5,075 nt of DNA from an uncultured Ruminococcus sp. (GCA_900553675.1 USEH01000157.1:1-5075); one strand, 5' to 3'; positions 1 through 5,057 are shown, counted from the stretch's first letter. Notes: a model not told the origin generated them from the sequence alone. Program-made: numbers and translations.

Positions 1-558
1 ATGTTCCTGAGCAAGCCCTGCAACGTGTCCGACTACGGCATGATCTACGCCGGCGCTCAGAAGAATATGGGTCCTGCGGGTCTTACCGTTGTCATCATCC
101 GCGAGGATCTTGTAGGCAATGCCATGGATATCACCCCCACCATGTTCAACTACAAGACCCATGTCGACAACGGCTCGATGTACAACACTCCTCCGACATA
201 CGGAATATATATCCTCGGTCTGGTTCTCGACTGGATAAAGGATAAGGGCGGACTTACGGCTATGGCAGACATCAACAAGAAAAAGGCTGAGCTTTTGTAT
301 AATACTTTAGATAACTCCAAGCTCTTCAAGCCCACTGTTCAGGGCAAGGATCGCTCGCTTATGAACGTTCCCTTCGTAACCGGAAGCGACGAGCTGGACG
401 CCAAGTTTGTCTCCGAAGCCAAGAAGGCAGGATTTATCAACATCAAGGGTCACCGCACCGTTGGCGGAATGAGAGCTTCCATCTACAACGCAATGCCTTA
501 CGAGGGCGTTGAAAAGCTCTGCGAATTTATAAGAAAGTTTGAGGCTGAAAATGTATAA
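1..558 (+). CDS. serC: Phosphoserine aminotransferase, C-terminal half (5' end outside window)
   Basis: This is the PLP-dependent enzyme that transaminates 3-phosphohydroxypyruvate with glutamate to give O-phosphoserine, the second step of serine synthesis, in the cytoplasm. The visible 185 residues carry the SerC signature IYAGAQKNMGPAG at about residues 15-27, with the PLP-binding lysine at residue 21. They also carry the conserved SMYNTPPTYGIY stretch (about 59-70) and the C-terminal GHRTVGGMRASIYNAMP block (about 150-166) typical of the family. SerC proteins are about 360 residues long, so roughly half the gene is present. The ATG at position 1 aligns to the middle of the protein and is not the true start. 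The stop codon at 556-558 overlaps the serA start by 8 bp, which suggests a serC-serA operon with translational coupling. The promoter lies outside the window. The identification is secure from motifs. Confidence 0.95.
   Translation: MFLSKPCNVSDYGMIYAGAQKNMGPAGLTVVIIREDLVGNAMDITPTMFNYKTHVDNGSMYNTPPTYGIYILGLVLDWIKDKGGLTAMADINKKKAELLYNTLDNSKLFKPTVQGKDRSLMNVPFVTGSDELDAKFVSEAKKAGFINIKGHRTVGGMRASIYNAMPYEGVEKLCEFIRKFEAENV
541..544 (+). promoter_or_regulatory. Shine-Dalgarno site that fixes the serA start
   Basis: GAGG lies inside the last codons of serC, with a 6-nt gap to the ATG at 551. It supports ATG 551 over the in-frame TTG at 539, which would add four residues and has no purine-rich site at proper spacing. 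Because the site is inside serC and the two frames overlap, ribosomes finishing serC could restart on serA. Confidence 0.5.
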
Positions 559-1711
559 TATTTTAACTCTTAATAAAATTGCCGCAGTCGGCACCGACAA
601 TTTCAATAAAGCTTACTATAACGTTGCAGATAACGTTGCCAATCCCGACGCTATAATGGTTCGTTCGGCAAATATGCTGGATTACGAGTTCAACCCCGAG
701 CTTCTGGCTATTGCCAGAGCCGGAGCGGGCGTTAACAATATCCCGATAGACCGTTGCTCAGAGGCAGGTATCTGCGTGTTCAACACTCCCGGCGCAAACG
801 CAAACGCCGTTAAGGAGCTTGTTATAGCGGGTATGCTTTTGGCTTCAAGAAAGGTTGCCAACGCCATCGACTGGGCTAAGACCCTTAAGGGTCAGGGCAC
901 AGAGGTCGGAAAGCTCGTCGAAAAAGGAAAGAGCCAGTTTGTAGGTCCCGAAATCATGGGCAAGACCCTTGGTATCGTGGGCTTGGGAGCTATCGGCGTA
1001 AAGGTAGCCAACACCGCCCTGTCTCTCGGCATGAAGGTTGTCGGATACGACCCCTTCCTTTCCGTAACTGCTGCTTTAGGCTTAAAGCCGGGCGTAAAGG
1101 TTGTTAAAACCCTGCCGGAGGTTTATGCCGAGGCTGACTATCTCACCCTCCACCTTCCCTGCAACGCCGAAACCAAAAACACCGTCTGCGCCGATTCCTT
1201 GGCAAAGATGAAGGACGGCGTAAGGATTCTTAACTTTGCAAGAGGAGAGCTTGTAAACTCTGCCGATATAGTAGCTGCACTTGCTTCGGGCAAGGTTGCG
1301 GCATACGTCACCGACTTCCCGTCTGACGAGGTTATCGGGGTAGACGGAGTTACCGCAATCCCCCACCTTGGTGCTTCCACCCCCGAATCGGAGGACAACT
1401 GTGCTTACATGGCTGCAATCGAGCTTATCGACTATATCGAAACCGGGAAGGTTCACAACTCGGTAAACCTTCCCGACTGCGAGCTTGCAAAGACTGCCGA
1501 CCATCTGGTATGCGTTATCCATAAGAATGTTCCCACCATGTTCTCTCAGGTAACAGCGATAATTTCCGGCACAGGCGCAAATATCGAAAGCGTTGCTTCC
1601 AAGTCCAAGAAGGACTGGGCATACACCATGCTTGACGTCACCGGCGACGTTAAGGCCGCCTGCAAGGACATTGAAGCTATCGATGGCGTTGTTAAGGTAA
1701 GAGTGCTGTAA
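551..1711 (+). CDS. serA: D-3-phosphoglycerate dehydrogenase with C-terminal ACT domain
   Basis: SerA oxidises 3-phosphoglycerate to 3-phosphohydroxypyruvate with NAD, the entry step of serine synthesis. The 386-residue protein has an N-terminal substrate-binding segment containing ARAGAGVNNIPID (about 55-67) and a Rossmann motif GLGAIG at 144-149, with acidic D167 at the end of the following beta strand (expected NAD ribose ligand). The catalytic set of D-2-hydroxyacid dehydrogenases is present: R231 in NFARGE, E260 in FPSDE and H272 in IPHLGAST. An ACT-like domain fills about residues 317-386. Only 12 residues separate E260 and H272, and there is no intervening ASB domain, so this is the short SerA form, in which the ACT domain would be expected to sense an amino acid such as serine. 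The ATG at 551 overlaps the serC stop. Transcription probably ends at the hairpin at 1809-1845. Confidence 0.95.
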   Translation: MYNILTLNKIAAVGTDNFNKAYYNVADNVANPDAIMVRSANMLDYEFNPELLAIARAGAGVNNIPIDRCSEAGICVFNTPGANANAVKELVIAGMLLASRKVANAIDWAKTLKGQGTEVGKLVEKGKSQFVGPEIMGKTLGIVGLGAIGVKVANTALSLGMKVVGYDPFLSVTAALGLKPGVKVVKTLPEVYAEADYLTLHLPCNAETKNTVCADSLAKMKDGVRILNFARGELVNSADIVAALASGKVAAYVTDFPSDEVIGVDGVTAIPHLGASTPESEDNCAYMAAIELIDYIETGKVHNSVNLPDCELAKTADHLVCVIHKNVPTMFSQVTAIISGTGANIESVASKSKKDWAYTMLDVTGDVKAACKDIEAIDGVVKVRVL

Positions 1712-1712
1712 A

Positions 1713-1779
1713 GTGATGCACTCGCTACGCGAGCGTGATTCGCTTCGCTGGTGATAAGTGATACACGCCTGACGGCGCG
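1713..1779. repeat. Left arm of GTGAT-bounded hairpin repeat (modules A, B, C)
   Basis: GTGAT occurs at 1713, 1735, 1751 and 1758 and delimits short inserts. Module A contains the hairpin CTCGC-TAC-GCGAG (1721-1733). Module B reads TCGCTTCGCTG after its GTGAT. A 2-nt filler follows, then module C contains CGCC-TGAC-GGCG (1766-1777). Each module has an inverted counterpart at 1885-1945. The hairpins are directly visible. That this is a dispersed, REP-like repeat family is inference. Confidence 0.75.
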
Positions 1780-1783
1780 TTAA

Positions 1784-1805
1784 GGTATCGCCTAACGGCG
1801 ATGGA
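1784..1805. repeat. Hairpin module D
   Basis: ATCGCC (1787-1792) and GGCGAT (1797-1802) form a perfect 6-bp stem around a TAAC loop. The 22-bp unit starting GGTATCGCC recurs in inverted form at 4827-4848 with 21 of 22 matches, the only change being in the loop. A diverged inverted copy lies at 1859-1880. Confidence 0.75.
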
Positions 1806-1808
1806 ATA

Positions 1809-1845
1809 AAAATGCGTTGGCAGATTTTATCTGCCAATGCATTTT
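1809..1845. terminator. Bidirectional rho-independent terminator between serA and the deacetylase gene
   Basis: A 16-bp stem (1809-1824 with 1830-1845) surrounds the loop TTTTA, with a single G-T wobble. The stem ends in AAAA on one side and TTTT on the other, so each strand has a U-rich exit after the GC part GGCAGA/TCTGCC. It sits midway between the convergent stop codons and can end transcription of both genes. Confidence 0.85.
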
Positions 1846-1858
1846 AATTTCTCTAAAA

Positions 1859-1880
1859 TCCGTCGGCGTAAGCCGACTCC
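1859..1880. repeat. Hairpin module D' (diverged inverted copy of D)
   Basis: GTCGGC (1862-1867) and GCCGAC (1872-1877) pair around a GTAA loop. The reverse complement of this 22-bp unit matches module D at 16 of 22 positions. Two stem base pairs are changed on both sides (A-T to G-C and C-G to G-C), so pairing is kept despite the divergence. Confidence 0.65.
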
Positions 1881-1884
1881 TCAT

Positions 1885-1945
1885 CGCGCCATCAGGCGTG
1901 TATCACTACGAGCTCAGCGAGTGCATCACCAGCGAAGCGAATCAC
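1885..1945. repeat. Right arm of GTGAT-bounded hairpin repeat (C', A', B', inverted)
   Basis: Read on the minus strand from 1945, this arm gives GTGAT-B, GTGAT-A, GTGAT-C. The B module with both flanking GTGAT words (1925-1945) is a perfect 21-bp inverted match to 1735-1755. Module C (1885-1906) matches 1758-1779 at 21 of 22 positions. Module A is more diverged: the first nine bases after GTGAT are the same and the rest differs. The A and B modules are in swapped order relative to the left arm, so this is not a simple inverted duplication. Confidence 0.75.
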
Positions 1946-1969
1946 TTGCGGCGTCAGCCGCAGCATAAC

Positions 1970-2815
1970 TCAATACTTTGCCGTTTCTCCGGGTTTAACG
2001 CTGATAACCTCATCCGACCGATACCAGTCGCCCTTTGCAAGCCAGATTTCCTTTGCGGTTGGGTTGTAAACCATCCTTGTTTCGGGACTTACCGAGTATT
2101 CAAGTGCCTGATATGCCTTGTGATATTCGCATATCTCAATATTTGTCGCAAACCAGAGCTGCTCTCTGTGTTCGTTCATAAACTTCAAGAAGTTTTCGAT
2201 TACCTCCCAGTTGTTGTCGTTGCGGAACTCGGCGGTGTGTCCCCAAAGATAGAACATACGCGGGTCGTCGGTGTCCATATCGACAAACTTCTGAGCCAGC
2301 TCCATAAGCTTGGGGCTTTTGTGATGTGCGGTTGCAAAAAGCCTCAGCCAGTCCTCGGGCATGCCAAAATCCTCGCGGCAGCAGACGGTGCGGCAATACT
2401 TGATACCGTTTCTGCGCAGCGCTTCGACCGCCGTATCGTTATAAGAGCCGTAGGGGTAAGCCGCCCCGCGGACTACAATTCCATACTGCGCTTCGAGATT
2501 GGCACGGTCGGCTGAAATCTCATAGTTAAGCTCGGCTTCGGTAAGACGGGTGAAATCTCTGTGTTCAAGACCGTGAACCGCTATTTCAACGCCGTGAGCC
2601 TTGTACTCCTTGAGGGCTTCGGTTTTGGTCATTCTCGGCCATCCGCCGTCCGGCTGGGTGCCCTCCTCGCGGTAAAGCCCCGAGCTTACGTTGAATGTTC
2701 CTTTAACTCCGTACCTGTCCATAAGCTCCATCAGACGGATATCGTCGAACAAGCCGTCGTCGTAGCTAAGTGTGACAGCCTTTTTAAGACCGCCCGGAAA
2801 ACGCATTTTCAGCAT
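1970..2815 (-). CDS. Polysaccharide deacetylase family protein (NodB/CE4-like), no signal peptide
   Basis: The 281-residue protein has the order of motifs expected of a NodB-homology metal-dependent deacetylase. These are SYDDG (17-21, catalytic and metal-binding aspartates D19/D20), HGLEH (81-85, the two metal-ligand histidines), AYPYGSYND (119-127, the substrate-groove motif) and a late LWGHT (190-194) supplying a Trp and His. The last 50 or so residues (YSVSPETRMVY to the end) look beta-rich and lie outside the core fold. Family members remove acetyl groups from N-acetylated sugars such as peptidoglycan, chitin oligomers or exopolysaccharide. The substrate cannot be read from sequence. The N-terminus MLKMRFPGGLKKAVTLSYDDG has no hydrophobic segment, so a cytoplasmic location is inferred, unusual for a cell-wall-acting CE4. 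The start is supported by GGGAGGA seven bases upstream and a promoter at 2870-2898. It is transcribed alone and divergently from tatD. Confidence 0.88.
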   Translation of the reverse strand: MLKMRFPGGLKKAVTLSYDDGLFDDIRLMELMDRYGVKGTFNVSSGLYREEGTQPDGGWPRMTKTEALKEYKAHGVEIAVHGLEHRDFTRLTEAELNYEISADRANLEAQYGIVVRGAAYPYGSYNDTAVEALRRNGIKYCRTVCCREDFGMPEDWLRLFATAHHKSPKLMELAQKFVDMDTDDPRMFYLWGHTAEFRNDNNWEVIENFLKFMNEHREQLWFATNIEICEYHKAYQALEYSVSPETRMVYNPTAKEIWLAKGDWYRSDEVISVKPGETAKY

Positions 2816-2839
2816 GATATTATCCTCCCAAAAAATTTA

Positions 2840-2868
2840 TTGACAATCAAATTAATATCGGATATTAT
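2840..2868 (+). promoter_or_regulatory. Sigma-A-type promoter of tatD
   Basis: A perfect -35 box TTGACA (2840-2845) is followed by 17 bp and the -10 box TATTAT (2863-2868, 5 of 6 consensus). Transcription would begin near 2875, giving a leader of roughly 64 nt before the tatD ATG at 2939. It interlocks with the minus-strand promoter at 2870-2898. Confidence 0.7.
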
Positions 2869-2882
2869 AAGTATACAATATC
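2861..2882. promoter_or_regulatory. Possible operator: inverted repeat over both -10 boxes
   Basis: GATATT (2861-2866) and AATATC (2877-2882) form a 6-bp dyad separated by 10 bp. It covers both -10 elements and both predicted start sites. AT-rich dyads arise easily by chance in promoters, so a repressor site is only a suggestion. Confidence 0.3.
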
Positions 2883-2898
2883 GGGAAGATTTTTTCAA
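2870..2898 (-). promoter_or_regulatory. Sigma-A-type promoter of the deacetylase gene
   Basis: On the minus strand, TTGAAA (2893-2898) is followed by 17 bp and TATACT (2870-2875). Transcription would start near 2863, giving a leader of about 48 nt before the ATG at 2815. Its -10 box lies one base from the -10 box of the plus-strand promoter. Confidence 0.6.
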
Positions 2899-2920
2899 CA
2901 GAAATTTCAGCTTTTGTTGA
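2895..2920. repeat. Short inverted repeat in the tatD leader
   Basis: TCAACA (2895-2900) and TGTTGA (2915-2920) pair across 14 nt, inside the predicted 5' leader of tatD and overlapping the -35 box of the opposing promoter. It is not followed by a U tract and could be an operator half-site pair or chance. Confidence 0.3.
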
Positions 2921-2938
2921 TATTTTAAGAGGTGCATT

Positions 2939-3712
2939 ATGCAGGATCTGATAAATATATTCGACACTCACTCACATTACGACGACCCGCGCTTCGACGG
3001 CGTGCGCGAGGAGCTTGTAGCCTCCCTTTTCGACAGGGGAATAAGCGGGATAATTCACGCCGCCGTGGACTTCAAATCATCCGAATACGGCACTGCCGCC
3101 GCAAAAAGCTATGAAAAATATTACGCCGCAGTGGGAATCCATCCCGAAAACCTCTACGACGCGCAGGGGGATTATATAAATCGGCTGAGGGAAGCAGCAC
3201 TGTCATGCAAAAAGGTGGTGGCAATAGGGGAGATAGGTCTTGACTATCACTATGAGGGCTACGACCGCGAGGCACAGATTAAAGTCTTCCGCGAGCAGAT
3301 TGTGCTTGCCAACGAGCTTAGCCTGCCGATAATAGTCCACTGCCGCGACGCCGTGGGCGACTGCATGGATATCCTGCGCGAGCTTAAGCCCAAAGGGGTA
3401 ATGCACTGCTTTTCCGGCTCGGAGGAGACCGCCAAGGAGGTTATATCTCTGGGGATGTATATAGGCTTTACCGGTGCGCTGACCTTTAAAAACTCCAAAA
3501 AGGCGCAAAGGGTGGCGCAGTACTTGCCAATCGACCGACTTCTTTTGGAGACCGACTGCCCCTATATGGCTCCCGAGCCTTTCCGCGGCAAAACCTGTGA
3601 TTCCTCTATGATTCGCTTTACCGCTCAGAAGGCGGCAGAGCTTAAGGGAATGGACTGCGCCGAGCTTCTTGTAAGGACAAGGGAGAACGCCGAAAGGCTG
3701 TTTGGAATATAA
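2939..3712 (+). CDS. tatD: TatD family metal-dependent hydrolase (putative DNase)
   Basis: This 257-residue TIM-barrel amidohydrolase has the full TatD set of metal ligands. They are the HxH pair in DTHSHYDD (H11, H13), E98 in AIGEIGLDYHY, H134 in IVHCRDA, H156 in MHCFSGS and D206 in LLETDCPY. The family landmarks GIHPE (66-70) and PEPFRGK (212-218) are also present. Length is normal for the family (about 255-265). Characterised TatD proteins show metal-dependent 3'-5' exonuclease activity on DNA and are linked to DNA repair and DNA breakdown; they are soluble. The ATG at 2939 has AAGAGGTG four bases upstream. In many Firmicutes tatD follows metS and precedes rnmV and ksgA. Here it stands alone, with its own promoter (2840-2868) and a hairpin at 3720-3747. 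The paralogue within the TatD family cannot be settled without an alignment. Confidence 0.92.
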   Translation: MQDLINIFDTHSHYDDPRFDGVREELVASLFDRGISGIIHAAVDFKSSEYGTAAAKSYEKYYAAVGIHPENLYDAQGDYINRLREAALSCKKVVAIGEIGLDYHYEGYDREAQIKVFREQIVLANELSLPIIVHCRDAVGDCMDILRELKPKGVMHCFSGSEETAKEVISLGMYIGFTGALTFKNSKKAQRVAQYLPIDRLLLETDCPYMAPEPFRGKTCDSSMIRFTAQKAAELKGMDCAELLVRTRENAERLFGI

Positions 3713-3719
3713 TAATTAA

Positions 3720-3752
3720 GGTCTGCGGAGATTTTATCCCGCAGACCGTTTT
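3720..3752. terminator. Terminator after tatD, probably shared with the minus-strand unit
   Basis: GGTCTGCGG (3720-3728) pairs perfectly with CCGCAGACC (3739-3747), with an inner GAT/ATC that can extend the stem, and is followed by GTTTT. It starts 8 bp after the tatD stop. On the minus strand the hairpin is followed by TTAATTATT, so it may also stop transcription coming from the methyltransferase side. Confidence 0.75.
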
Positions 3753-3764
3753 AGCTTATCGGAA

Positions 3765-3905
3765 TTACCACCGTTTCATATTCTTCTCAAATTTATTTAT
3801 ATATGACTGTTTTAATTTCTCCGCAGAGATTCCGCAGCAGAGCAGTATATCGTTAAAATACATTAGAACATCGGCAAGCTCCTCTACAAGCTCCTTTCCG
3901 TCAAA
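3765..3905 (-). pseudogene. C-terminal fragment of a MazG-like nucleotide pyrophosphohydrolase
   Basis: Directly behind the methyltransferase stop, in a different frame of the same strand, about 46 residues read like the tail of an all-alpha NTP pyrophosphohydrolase. They contain the acidic helix ELVEELADVLMYFND followed by GISAEKLKQSYINKFEKNMKRW and a stop. The EELADVxxY pattern matches one metal-binding helix of the MazG/dUTPase-like fold. The earlier helices, including the EXXE helix, are missing. No good start exists: the frame continues upstream only as a shadow of the methyltransferase, the first in-frame ATG is at 3863 inside the motif, and a TTG at 3926 has no clear ribosome site. I infer a gene remnant left by a deletion that removed the 5' part. 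A short expressed peptide is less likely but not excluded. The family call comes from motif resemblance only. Confidence 0.55.
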
Positions 3906-4686
3906 TCTTCTTCCGCAGTATATCAATAGTATGGTGCGAAGCGCCGATAAGATCCTGCCTTTCGCAGATGGAAAGGTGATATTCAACCCACTTTTCAAAG
4001 GTTTCCTTGTCCATACCATCGACCAATTCCCGCATATAATTAGTAGCGCCGTCCGATGCGACAAGCTTGATTCTGTCTACAGGAACAGCACTGTCAAGCT
4101 CCGCGATTTCCTCGGTGCGGATAAGCTCGAATATCTCCGAGGGCTCGCTTATGCAGTGCCAGTCGTCGGTGAGCATGTTGTTATCAAATACTTTTTTAAG
4201 ATTATCCCACGCAAAGACATACTGGATAATCGTCGGCTCATTCATGCAGTAGGCGACAAGGATGTATCCTTTAGGCTTTGTAACCCGAACCGCCTCGGAA
4301 AGTGCAAGTAGCTTTTCCTCTTTTGTATACAGATGATACATCGGACCCAAAAGCAGGGTCAAATCAAAGGAATCATCCTCCAAAAAGGACAGATTCACCG
4401 CGTTTCCCTGCAAAACGGTGATGCTTTCGGAGCCGTCAAGCTTGCTTTTGAGTATTTCTATGTTATGCTCTATCAGCTCGACAGCCGTAACCGCATAGCC
4501 CTCCTTAGCCAAAGCGACGCTGTATCTGCCCGTGCCCGCGCCAATTTCAAGGATAGAACCGCCGCTGAAGCCCGCCAGACATTTGTGTATGTATTTCTGA
4601 GTGGTGATGTATTCCACCTGACCGTGCTGCGATAAAAGCCTGCCGTCCTCGTTGTAGCTGTTGTAGTAGCTTTCCAAAAAGTCCAT
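3901..4686 (-). CDS. Class I SAM-dependent methyltransferase
   Basis: The 261-residue soluble protein has a Rossmann-type methyltransferase domain. Motif I ILEIGAGTGRYS (45-56) is the SAM-binding loop, E70 at the end of the next strand (AVTAVE) is expected to hold the ribose, and GNAV (94-97) and SFDLTLLLGPMYHL (106-119) correspond to the adenine-binding and post-II regions. KPKGYILVAY (about 136-145) is the strand-5 region. The C-terminal half (about 150-261) is a helical cap seen in small-molecule methyltransferases of Firmicutes. The substrate cannot be deduced. The ATG at 4686 is preceded by AAAGGAGAG at good spacing, and a promoter lies at 4730-4758. The protein appears complete, ending in HHTIDILRKKI, so the MazG-like fragment after it is not part of this reading frame. 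Confidence 0.88.
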   Translation of the reverse strand: MDFLESYYNSYNEDGRLLSQHGQVEYITTQKYIHKCLAGFSGGSILEIGAGTGRYSVALAKEGYAVTAVELIEHNIEILKSKLDGSESITVLQGNAVNLSFLEDDSFDLTLLLGPMYHLYTKEEKLLALSEAVRVTKPKGYILVAYCMNEPTIIQYVFAWDNLKKVFDNNMLTDDWHCISEPSEIFELIRTEEIAELDSAVPVDRIKLVASDGATNYMRELVDGMDKETFEKWVEYHLSICERQDLIGASHHTIDILRKKI

Positions 4687-4729
4687 GGGGATTCTCTCCT
4701 TTGATTATAGTTTCGCGCGGGTTGTAGAT

Positions 4730-4758
4730 ATGTTATCATATGAGTATATTTTTGTCAA
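4730..4758 (-). promoter_or_regulatory. Sigma-A-type promoter of the methyltransferase gene
   Basis: On the minus strand, a perfect TTGACA (4753-4758) is followed by 17 bp and TAACAT (4730-4735), with TGA directly before it, which fits an extended -10 (TGn). The -10 hexamer itself is only 4 of 6. The leader to the ATG at 4686 would be about 37 nt. Confidence 0.6.
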
Positions 4759-4771
4759 CGGGTTTGCATGG

Positions 4772-4797
4772 AAAATAAAAAATGCCGCGATAGCGGC
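4772..4797 (-). terminator. Hairpin with U tract on the minus strand
   Basis: Read on the minus strand, GCCGC (4797-4793) pairs with GCGGC (4788-4784) around TATC and is followed by ATTTTTTATTTT. This has the form of a rho-independent terminator. It lies just upstream of the methyltransferase promoter, where it would stop any read-through from the tRNA genes. Confidence 0.6.
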
Positions 4798-4826
4798 GAA
4801 AATCAGGCGAAGCCGGTGGCAAAGAA

Positions 4827-4848
4827 TCCATCGCCGTAAGGCGATACC
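4827..4848. repeat. Dispersed copy of hairpin module D (inverted)
   Basis: ATCGCC (4830-4835), loop GTAA, GGCGAT (4840-4845). The reverse complement of the 22-bp unit matches 1784-1805 at 21 of 22 positions, although the two sites are about 3 kb apart in unrelated intergenic regions. This shows that the module is a dispersed repeat rather than a local terminator. Confidence 0.75.
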
Positions 4849-4852
4849 TCCA

Positions 4853-4941
4853 CTTTTCTCTCTTCTCTCTTATCTTTTATCTGGAAAAGCCATCAAGACA
4901 TAGCAGAGAAAAGAGAAGAGAGAAGAGATAAAAGAGAAAAG
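4853..4941. repeat. Polypyrimidine/polypurine inverted tracts
   Basis: A pyrimidine run (4853-4871, then TCTTTTATCT at 4873-4882) faces a purine run (4905-4941, broken only by T4929) across a 22-nt centre. Two words recur inverted: a 13-mer AAGAGAGAAGAGA (4916-4928, complement at 4859-4871) and the 10-mer AGATAAAAGA (4926-4935, complement at 4873-4882). The purine run contains a perfect 17-nt mirror repeat, AGAGAAGAGAGAAGAGA (4912-4928). The two tracts share the same words in a different order. Confidence 0.7.
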
Positions 4942-4944
4942 TAC

Positions 4945-4981
4945 AAAAAGAAAAACCACCTTATCGGTGGCTTTTCTTTTT
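4945..4981 (-). terminator. Terminator of the tRNA transcript
   Basis: Sixteen base pairs (4945-4960 with 4966-4981, one G-T wobble) surround the loop TTATC. The core is GCCACC/GGTGG and the minus-strand exit is TTTTTCTTTTT. The stem begins in the last base of the tRNA-Glu CCA end, so termination lies directly against the mature 3' end. Confidence 0.85.
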
Positions 4982-5055
4982 GGTGACCCGTACGAGAATC
5001 GAACTCATGTTTCCGCCGTGAAAGGGCGGTGTCTTAGCCGCTTGACCAACGGGCC
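4981..5055 (-). tRNA. tRNA-Glu (anticodon UUC)
   Basis: The 75-nt sequence on the minus strand folds as a standard cloverleaf. The acceptor stem GGCCCGT/ACGGGTC has one G-T pair. The D arm is TTGGTCAAGCGGCTAAGAC, the anticodon stem CCGCC/GGCGG has loop CTTTCAC, and the T arm has TTCGATT in its loop with stem ATGAG/CTCGT. The anticodon TTC is at 5022-5020. The discriminator A (4984) and an encoded CCA (4983-4981) follow. It decodes GAA and GAG. It is the second gene of a tRNA pair. Confidence 0.95.
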
Positions 5056-5057
5056 GG

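Larger units (their letters stand above)
1712..1969. other. serA-deacetylase intergenic region rich in palindromic modules
   Basis: No gene is visible here. The region lies between two converging genes and is almost fully occupied by short hairpins. In order they are modules A (1713-1734), B (1735-1750), C (1758-1779) and D (1784-1805), the central terminator (1809-1845), then D' (1859-1880), C' (1885-1906), A' (1907-1929) and B' (1930-1945), and a last hairpin TGCGGC-GTCA-GCCGCA (1947-1962). Primed copies are reverse complements. Apart from the A/B order, the arrangement is symmetric about the terminator, so the region can fold as many small hairpins or as one long nested palindrome. The outermost hairpin ends 8 bp from the deacetylase stop codon. 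Confidence 0.85.
4687..4980. other. Methyltransferase-tRNA intergenic region, no gene seen
   Basis: Of the 294 bp, the part next to the methyltransferase holds its ribosome site and promoter. The rest contains a minus-strand terminator hairpin (4772-4797), a short GGC-GAA-GCC hairpin (4807-4815), a copy of module D (4827-4848), a pyrimidine tract and a purine tract (4853-4941), and the tRNA terminator (4945-4981). A short open frame crossing this stretch has no ribosome site and runs through the repeats, so it is not called. Confidence 0.75.

Noticed and set aside
1..3. ATG at position 1 as the true start of serC
   Set aside because: The following residues align with the middle of SerC, just before the PLP-lysine motif, so the gene begins outside the window.
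1082..1837. Minus-strand open frame of 251 codons opposite serA
   Set aside because: It is a shadow of serA, whose motifs and ribosome site are clear; it starts in the terminator hairpin and has no family features.
1713..1945. CRISPR array
   Set aside because: The repeats are short inverted hairpin modules without uniform direct repeats or evenly sized unique spacers, and no cas genes are present.
1712..1969. Insertion sequence or MITE with terminal inverted repeats
   Set aside because: No transposase frame exists, no target-site duplication is evident, and the symmetry lies in many small modules around a terminator rather than in two terminal repeats.
1817..2515. Plus-strand open frame of 232 codons opposite the deacetylase gene
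   Set aside because: It is antisense to a gene with clear catalytic motifs, begins inside the terminator and repeat region, and its translation resembles no protein.
2816..2938. Riboswitch or attenuator in the tatD or deacetylase leader
   Set aside because: Predicted leaders are only about 64 and 48 nt, with no conserved aptamer elements and no terminator-like hairpin.
3931..4311. Plus-strand open frame of 126 codons opposite the methyltransferase
   Set aside because: Antisense shadow of a gene with a recognisable SAM-binding motif; no ribosome site and no known motifs.
4685..4903. Plus-strand open frame of 72 codons in the methyltransferase-tRNA gap
   Set aside because: It crosses the promoter, terminator hairpin and repeats, has no Shine-Dalgarno sequence, and its composition follows the repeats.
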